Assembly (NCBI GenBank): GCA_907163375.1
Contig: CAJQUW010012890.1
Location: 248,001 to 312,000, forward strand
Length of the DNA stretch: 64,000 nucleotides
Reading direction: 5' to 3'
DNA from: Prostheceraeus crozeri
Taxonomy: Eukaryota; Platyhelminthes; Polycladida; Euryleptidae
This document shows positions 57,757 through 64,000 of this stretch, one piece after another. The notes under the pieces were generated by a model. That model was given only the letters and a program-made list of their open reading frames with translations. It had not been told where the DNA came from and made no database searches. Numbering within the stretch: position 1 is the stretch's first letter; every line of letters starts with the position of its first letter. Made by a program: the position numbers and the translations under genes.

Positions 57757-58017
57757 TGACAACGATATGTTAAGGCATGCATCAGACACAGTTGAAAAGT
57801 AATCACCAGTACAACACCTGAATGGCACAACGACAAAGGTCAGAGACAACAGACGAGTTACTCATCTGCAAGAAAGAAGTCATGTAATACTACTAGCAAG
57901 ACAAATACAGGGGTATGTACAAGAAGGGATGTGTAGGGACAATGAAGGGGGCATGTGAAGGGACAAAATAATCTGGAGAGAAGCAAAGAACAAGGCAATG
58001 AAAGTCAAAAGTTAATA

Positions 58018-58370
58018 TCACCAAGCATTGCCAATGTCATGCTTCACACGGTTTCCACTCTCCAGCTTCTTGGACCAAATGGCTTCCTTTATGATTCTCC
58101 GTCTCCACTGTGGCTCTTTCTCGAGAACAGACATGCCTTCCAAATCCACTCTGTGGCCACTCTCCCATACATGTTTGGCGATCTCTGATCGGTCAATGTC
58201 CATATTACGCACTGATCGTTTGTGCTCTTTCTGACGGTCTTGAATACATCTCCCTGTTTCACCAACATAGTTCCAGGAGCAATCAGAGCACTTGATGTTG
58301 TAGACTGCGCCCAAGGTCTTTGGAGGGGTAGGTCTTTTGTGTACCAGGAGGGATCTGAGAGAGCAAGAAG
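58018..58370 (-). pseudogene. Penelope GIY-YIG endonuclease fragment
   Basis: The frame reads LGAVYNIKCSDCSWNYVGET, the CxxC and Tyr-Val-Gly signature of Penelope GIY-YIG domains, then the conserved Arg in GRCIQDRQKEH, IAKHVWESGHRVD, and the C-terminal WRRRIIKEAIW with the conserved Glu. It ends at a stop at 58018. The domain is complete, but the upstream reverse transcriptase has been lost. Confidence 0.82.
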
Positions 58371-58750
58371 GCATGTCTGTTCTCGAGAAAGAGCCACAGT
58401 GGAGACGGAGAATCATAAAGGAAGCCATTTGGTCCAGGAAGCTGGAGAGTGGAAACCGTGTGAAGCATGACATTGGCAATGCTTGGTGATATTAACTTTT
58501 GACTTTCATTGCCTTGTTCTTTGCTTCTCTCCAGATTATTTTGTCCCTTCACATGCCCCCTTCATTGTCCCTACACATCCCTTCTTGTACATACCCCTGT
58601 ATTTGTCTTGCTAGTAGTATTACATGACTTCTTTCTTGCAGATGAGTAACTCGTCTGTTGTCTCTGACCTTTGTCGTTGTGCCATTCAGGTGTTGTACTG
58701 GTGATTACTTTTCAACTGTGTCTGATGCATGCCTTAACATATCGTTGTCA

Positions 58751-58800
58751 CTTTACCTGAAGATGAGGCGCTGTGCGCCTTCGAAAGCGCTTGTGTAAAG
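58751..58800 (+). ncRNA. Hammerhead-like motif, right arm of Penelope 2
   Basis: Stem I CUUUAC/GUAAAG is perfect. The core reads CUGAAGA instead of CUGAUGA. Stem II is GAGGCGC/GCGCCUU with loop UGU, and CGAAA follows. The sequence before the cleavage point (GUG) does not fit the NUH rule, so self-cleavage is doubtful. Confidence 0.45.
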
Positions 58801-58881
58801 AGAAAAAAAGGAATATACAACATCGACGATATTCTAAGCGGTTTTTCCGGATCGCCTCCTTATATTACTGGCGAGCTTGTT

Positions 58882-59229
58882 TTTGAAAGTTATCAAAATG
58901 GATCATACTTCTGGTGCTCAGGCGCAACAAACTCGAATCTGGCGCGTCTGGTTTAGGCACGCTTGTTTTCAGAAATTCTAAAAGTAGATCTTGCCTCTGG
59001 CACGCTAGCGCGTTGGAATTTCGGATTCTGCTGGCAGAGATTCTGCTGTGCGCTCCATAAAGATTCCAGTTGCGGCACTCGACGAATAAGTGTAAATATT
59101 CTATCCGTCAAGCACGTTCGATGAATGAGAAGAGGAACTGAAGTTATCTTTTGTCAAAACTTTAAAAAACATTGATAAGTATTTCTTTCCTTGACCTTTT
59201 GATTCCTCTAAGCACCTGTCTTTTTGTAA
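58882..59229. other. Target sequence right of Penelope 2
   Basis: It contains several CTGGCGC/GGCACGC motifs that resemble sequence left of the insertion, suggesting an older repeat as target. No gene was recognised. Confidence 0.3.
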
Positions 59230-59850
59230 TCCATTTTTCATGAGCTGGTCTACATTTTAGTCCATGTATGATTGCATGTATTAAAATGGCTTTTGTTGCT
59301 CATATTTCTAAATGCAACAAGTCCATCTGTGTTAGTGATAATCGGCCTATTTCTCTGATCAGCACTATGTCTGAAGCTCTTGAGAAGCTTATCTCTCGCA
59401 AGTTGATCATTCCTTTTATTCGAGCTAAGTCTCGTATGCAGTTTGCCTGAATTCCTGGACCAGGATCTGGTGTTGCATGCTTCTTCGTTACGATCGTTTT
59501 TTTAATTTCCTGGATAATTCAGGCGCTGTTCGCGCCATTTCTCTCGATTTCGCGAAGGCATTCGACAAGATTCGACATAGCATCATTTTGGAGAGGGCAA
59601 TCTCATTTGATATGCCGTCTAATGCCATCAAGTGGTTAAGGAGTTACCATTCTCGTCGCAAACAATGTGTAAGATTCAGAGATGCAATGCCTTCATAGTC
59701 CTGCTTACTAGCGAGTACCTCATGGAAGCGTCATTGGTCCCCTTCTTTTTTTGTATTGCTATAGATAATTTATTGTCTGTCTTAAAACTCCGTTTGTTTC
59801 AGATACACTGATGACATTACCATTTGACATTTAATCATATGTTAGACCTT
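59230..59850 (+). pseudogene. LINE reverse transcriptase fragment (CR1/Jockey-like)
   Basis: Frames read DNRPISLISTMSEALEKLIS (RT motif 2 region), AISLDFAKAFDKIRHSIILE (motif 3, first catalytic Asp), IKWLRSYHSRRKQCVRF, then VPHGSVIGPLLF and, near 59800, RYTDDI, the catalytic YxDD box. At least two frameshifts and a stop (near 59448) break it. The order of motifs is that of a non-LTR reverse transcriptase. Confidence 0.8.
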
Positions 59851-59859
59851 CATTTGCGA

Positions 59860-60905
59860 CCACGAAACGATATAGTTTGTCGTTTATTCGGTTTGCTTGA
59901 TCTCTGTAACTTCTTTCTGTCTCTCTTTTAATACGCTTATTTCTCCATTCGTCAGACTTTACCGGCGGTTTGTGTACATCTGATTTTATGTAGGCATTCA
60001 CCGAATGCTAAAGTGGAGCAAATAGTTTAATATTATTGTTTTTCAAAATACGCACTGCAATCTGTGACGAAAACATGGAAAAAGTCATGAGATCTCATTA
60101 AATATGAAGACCATAGTAATAAAAATGATATTGAACAATTTTGCTCAAGCAACATAATTGAAAAGTTTGAAGCCAATATACTGAATTTAATTTCCGATGT
60201 AAACATGCCTGTTAAAAGGTATTGATGAAAAATTCTTGCAAATTATTTTTCCAGTAACATTGTATCATCAAGTAGTGATGGAAAGAAGGAAGACAATTAT
60301 ATAAAATACTGTGGTGCAAAGGCATCATTATAGTGCTATCAAAGGCTGGTATTGACAGAGGTCTTCCTTATTGTTTGATGTTGGCTTGATTTCTATAATA
60401 TGCACCGCTTCTGTTAACGGTCGGTTCAATGGAATTGATGTCTGTGGTTGAGATATTCACGGGGACCTTATCAATTTCGCTGTGATTTTTATCGTGACTT
60501 CAAATCCAAAATAGAGGGTAAACGGTGTTGGAAGGAAAATGACTGATTTTGATATTATTTAATTAGAGGTAATAGTGAGCAATGGGCGAACTAGTGCGAA
60601 TAAATAGAGACTGCCGAAAGTTTGCAATATTCCTATTTTTGCTTAATTCATCGCGAACACGAACACGAACACTTCTGCAACCGAAATGACATCGATTTTG
60701 CCAGGCTGCTTGAGGTGATTACCTACCCTAATTGACTTGTGGTGAGAAGATGGATTTTTCAAAGAAAGTTCAGGAACACTGGGAACTGTGAGGCTTTGTT
60801 CTACATAAAATATTTGGCAATCACTACATTACACATTGGCGATGAAATTATAGTAGGCTAGGACATAACTATGAAACAAGTCTTTTTCGCAAAAAAAACA
60901 GCACT
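59860..60905. other. Non-coding stretch
   Basis: No recognised gene or repeat. Confidence 0.3.
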
Positions 60906-60912
60906 AATGTGG

Positions 60913-61349
60913 TCCATGTAGCTTTCCACCATCAGGTACTTGTCCATGTAGCTTTCCACCATCAGGTACTTGTCCATGTAGCTTTCCACCATCAGGTACT
61001 TGTCCATGTAGCTTTCCACCATTAGGTACTTGTCGATGTAACTTTCCACCATCAGGTACTTGTCCATGTAGCTTTCCACCATCAGGTACTTGTCGATGTG
61101 GCTTTCCACCATCAGGTACTTGTCGATGTGGCTTTCCACCATCAGGTACTTGTCCATGTAGCTTTGCACCATCAGGTACTTGTCCATGTAGCTTTCCACC
61201 ATCAGGTACTTGTCCATGTAGCTTTGCACCATCAGGTACTTGTCCATGTAGCTTTGCACCATCAGGTACTTGCCCATGTAGCTTTCCACCATCAGGTACT
61301 TGTCCATGTAGCTTTCCACCATCAGGTACTTGTCCATGTAGCTTTCCAA
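60913..61349. repeat. 30-bp minisatellite, about 14.6 units
   Basis: The unit is CCATGTAGCTTTCC followed by ACCATCAGGTACTTGT, repeated head to tail with a few recurring variants (GATGTGGC, GCTTTGCACC, TTGCCC). Because 30 is a multiple of three, the - strand is open throughout and would read the decapeptide MDKYLMVESY repeatedly. No start context or splice sites suggest it is translated. Confidence 0.97.
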
Positions 61350-61439
61350 TCAGATAATGTCAAAGGCATTTGATGTTCATTAGAAAGGCTCACTGCTGGA
61401 CATCCTCTATTATCCATTCGTTTTGTAATAGAATCATGC

Positions 61440-62020
61440 AATTCCAAAACTGCTCATGATGAAGTAGACTTTGGTTTGTTGGTCAAGGATGATAAAGAGG
61501 GACAAGTATTCGAGACAAAGGATCTTGAAGGCAATTGAAAAACAGTGTGAACGGCTTGAATTGTTGTTGCTGTTTTACCCGGCTTCGTCCAACGGATAAG
61601 AGGCTTCGTATCAAAGCAACATGAAGCGACACACCCAGTAAGCAAGTACATGCCAACTGCTGGGGAGGAGGTCCCCGGGAAGGAGATGGCCATTCCGATG
61701 TCACCGGGGTGCTACCATACCGAAGACAAAGCTGCTGACACAGGGTGAACAACATTGACCGGGAAGGCAGCAGCCCCAATGGTCCCACCCCATTCCTTAC
61801 CTTCGAGGAGGCCCGGCGGCCATCACTGAGGACTTTGGAAAGTGCTTAGGCAGATATGCCACAGGGGAGGAAGCTCAAAGAGCTGTTGCATGTCCCAACA
61901 GCTAAGGTTCGGGTTTCAGAATCCCCGTAACATCAACTTAGCATAGCCACTGAGAAAAGGCAATGCCAATAAGATATCAAACTTTTAGTTGCCTCTTACA
62001 ACACGCAGGGAACGTCGGTC
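61440..62020. other. GC-richer block, possibly repeat-derived
   Basis: Base composition differs from both sides. The end TTGCCTCTTACAACACGCAG followed by GGAACGTCGG resembles the tail of a dispersed repeat, but no family could be named and no coding frame is convincing. Confidence 0.3.
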
Positions 62021-64000
62021 CTATTTTTGAAATGTTATATTTCTGCTGCGTTTTACTTTGAAATTCGGATTGCTTCACAATTCTTTAGAATTGCATGAAC
62101 TGACTGCATTTCAGTTGATGAGTTCCAAAGGTGTGTGATCGGCATGATAAAGCATCTGTACATTCCTTAAATAGACGACTTGGCACTAAATCATTTGTTG
62201 TCTTAGAGGTTTTCAGCTTTCGTAACTGAGCATGTGTAAATGCAAATATCAATATTTACAAATGATTCAGACAATCACACGTAATATGTAGACTAAGAAA
62301 ATGACCTTGACTCAACTTTTCGCACTGAATAATAATTTGATGGGAATTCACTACAACTAGCTGGTCGAAGATTTGAAAATCAAACCACAGACATTCATGC
62401 GCGTAAGAATTCATGCCCCATTGATGAATGTCACGTACAGAGATGCCCTGTAAAACGTAGAAGGTAGACAGATGAAAGACATTGCATACTAAGTACACCT
62501 GCAACTAAAACCACATCGCACTCAGATCGAAGATATTCAGCAACAGACGAGAAATTGTTCCATCTTTTAGGAATCGCATTTTAGAGGAAATAAACGAATT
62601 TTACATTTGAGTTAATCAATAAATTCCGCCTTAGAAACTTTGATGCAAAGATGTTGACAATGGCTTTCTATGTAAGTTAGTAGCTCCGCATTCCTAGAAA
62701 TAATAATTCATAAAATTAAGCTTTAATGTCATTACTCCCATCCATTTGGGTATTGGGAGGTGCTGACTTAGTCAAACTTCTCTGGAGCGCTGTGATGCTC
62801 TCGTTCTGGATGCACTTCAGCACTGAGCCACGGTGACCACTTAGAATCTTCCATTTGAGTGTCATCCATCAATCCAACCGTCCTAATGTTTGCAAATATT
62901 TTCATATCGAATCATTCCTGTTCTTAATTTATGTTATGAAATTTGCTTGATTGGAAAATTCCTTCAGTCTCATCGAATCTGCGTTTTCACTGGAGAAAGT
63001 GATCGATTTTCCTCCTGCATGTGAACCTCAAATGTCATTAGCTACTCGGCGAAGACACCTGTACAGCACATCAAAATGTCAGTGCCTCTGAGCTGACGCC
63101 GTGATGTTTAGTAAATGTTAACAACTATTTCAACATGATGTTTGCATATGAATTCTTAATGATTTCATGAACAGAGAGTCTCGATTCTTGAAAGCTTTAA
63201 TGATCATGGCAAGGAATAGGCTACCCCGTAGTAGAAATTCCGATGCTGCAAATGATAGCATGATTATCATTGCTGTATTTCTATTTCGATCTTTTTGTTC
63301 GTGTAATTAGTTATTAGCAGCATGGCAGAGGACCATTAATGATGGATATATTACATTCCCCCAGCGAACTGGCACTCTGCAATATCTGTGACAAATGTGA
63401 ACGACACATCGATGTATCTGAATTCTCACCCGATTTATTTCATGTTAAAAATCGAATTTATGAATTACAAACGACATTGTTGCAGACTTAAGCGTCCTTC
63501 AATGACATTTTATCTAACCTAGGCATTGTTTTCCCATTGCTTTTGAATTGCAGTTGAATGATATTTGATGGTAGCCGTCCAGCTAGAGAAATCATTTCAC
63601 TAAATTCCACATCATATTAATCAGAGGGAGAAGAAAAAAGCTGCTACAATATTTCAGAGTTTCATGAAGATGGAGCATTCTCCTGTTTGTTTTAATTTGA
63701 TGTGTTTTTAACTTATGGTACCCACAGCATTAAACTGCTTGCTCCTTAGCCGTCGTTTCCTAGAATGGCAGAGTCATATCTCACATGCGATAGTGAAGTG
63801 GCACACATCACACACGATCTATGGTCAAACAATAAGTTGTCACGGAATGAGCAGTGAGGCTCAGGCAGCAGCCAGTGGCGTGCATGTCCTGCGCATCGAG
63901 TTCTTCGTTCGGTCACACTTCGCTGTCACAGTAGCAATCATTGATAAATTCTAAGAAGAGATGGAGTGAACAAAATTTCTCACGCCTTCCAACTTCTAAA
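62021..64000. other. AT-rich right edge without recognised features
   Basis: Short open frames only (for example 63715-63954 +), without domains or splice-consistent exons. Confidence 0.35.

Larger units (their letters stand above)
57612..58866 (-). mobile_element. Penelope-like element 2 with near-identical inverted arms
   Basis: Arms at about 57640-58139 and 58368-58866 are inverted copies of about 500 bp with almost no differences. The 15-bp sequence actggcgagcttgtt flanks the unit (57597-57611 and 58867-58881). As in element 1, about 28 bp of single-copy sequence lie between one arm and the target duplication. The centre encodes a GIY-YIG domain. The reverse transcriptase is absent, so this is a 5'-truncated copy. 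Confidence 0.9.

Noticed and set aside
60858..61349. 163-codon frame of decapeptide repeats
   Set aside because: It is a direct consequence of a 30-bp tandem repeat without start context, splice sites or flanking coding sequence.
1..64000. CRISPR arrays, bacterial operons, riboswitches, phage attachment sites
   Set aside because: Nothing of the kind is present; gene structure and repeats are those of an animal nuclear genome.

Overview
This window looks like nuclear DNA of an invertebrate metazoan. It is AT-rich, has spliced genes with GT-AG introns up to about 9.9 kb, and is dominated by transposable elements of animal type: hAT, Tc1/mariner, pogo-like, piggyBac, Crypton-like tyrosine recombinase, Penelope-like retroelements, LINE fragments and tRNA-derived SINEs. 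The species cannot be read from the sequence. A universal stress protein gene and ribozyme-bearing Penelope/SINE elements fit many marine invertebrates. Everything was read by eye, so boundaries outside exact terminal repeats may be off by a few bases.

Host genes. Two genes can be supported. (1) On the + strand, a universal stress protein has its main exon at 29717-30210 and a phase-compatible candidate first coding exon at 22555-22602. (2) On the - strand, an unrecognised 177-residue protein is split over four exons at 48946-48912, 47306-47269, 37405-37361 and 35874-35459. All splice sites and phases agree, an in-frame stop lies just before the ATG, and a poly-A signal lies downstream.

Layout. 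1-6800: a MITE, a deleted Tc1 copy, and a complete but broken hAT with a CGGBP1-like finger. 6809-13154: a hAT-type element holding two more Tc1 copies. 13192-18636: a second hAT-type element, 37 bp away, holding a Penelope-like element with inverted arms. 18800-21370: a second MITE copy, a short hAT with a BED-finger remnant, and a degenerate tandem repeat. 21375-30210: the stress protein gene, with foldback repeats in its long intron. 31085-35095: broken Penelope copies and an almost intact mariner. 35459-48983: the four-exon gene, whose introns hold a LINE fragment, a tandem tRNA-Gly-like array, a pogo-like MITE, two hATs, an L2-type LINE, and a SINE carrying hammerhead ribozymes in the sense orientation. 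51390-54651: a piggyBac that contains a separate TTAA-flanked unit encoding a tyrosine recombinase without its catalytic tyrosine. 55900-59860: Penelope remnants, a tRNA-Thr-like sequence, a very young Penelope copy with almost identical 500-bp inverted arms, and a LINE reverse transcriptase fragment. 60913-61349: a 30-bp minisatellite.

The main points of interest are the self-cleaving RNA motifs (a SINE with a textbook hammerhead core inside a sense intron, and hammerhead-like hairpins in the Penelope arms) and the TTAA-bounded tyrosine recombinase unit inside piggyBac. Seven hAT-type insertions have exact 8-bp target duplications that can be read directly.
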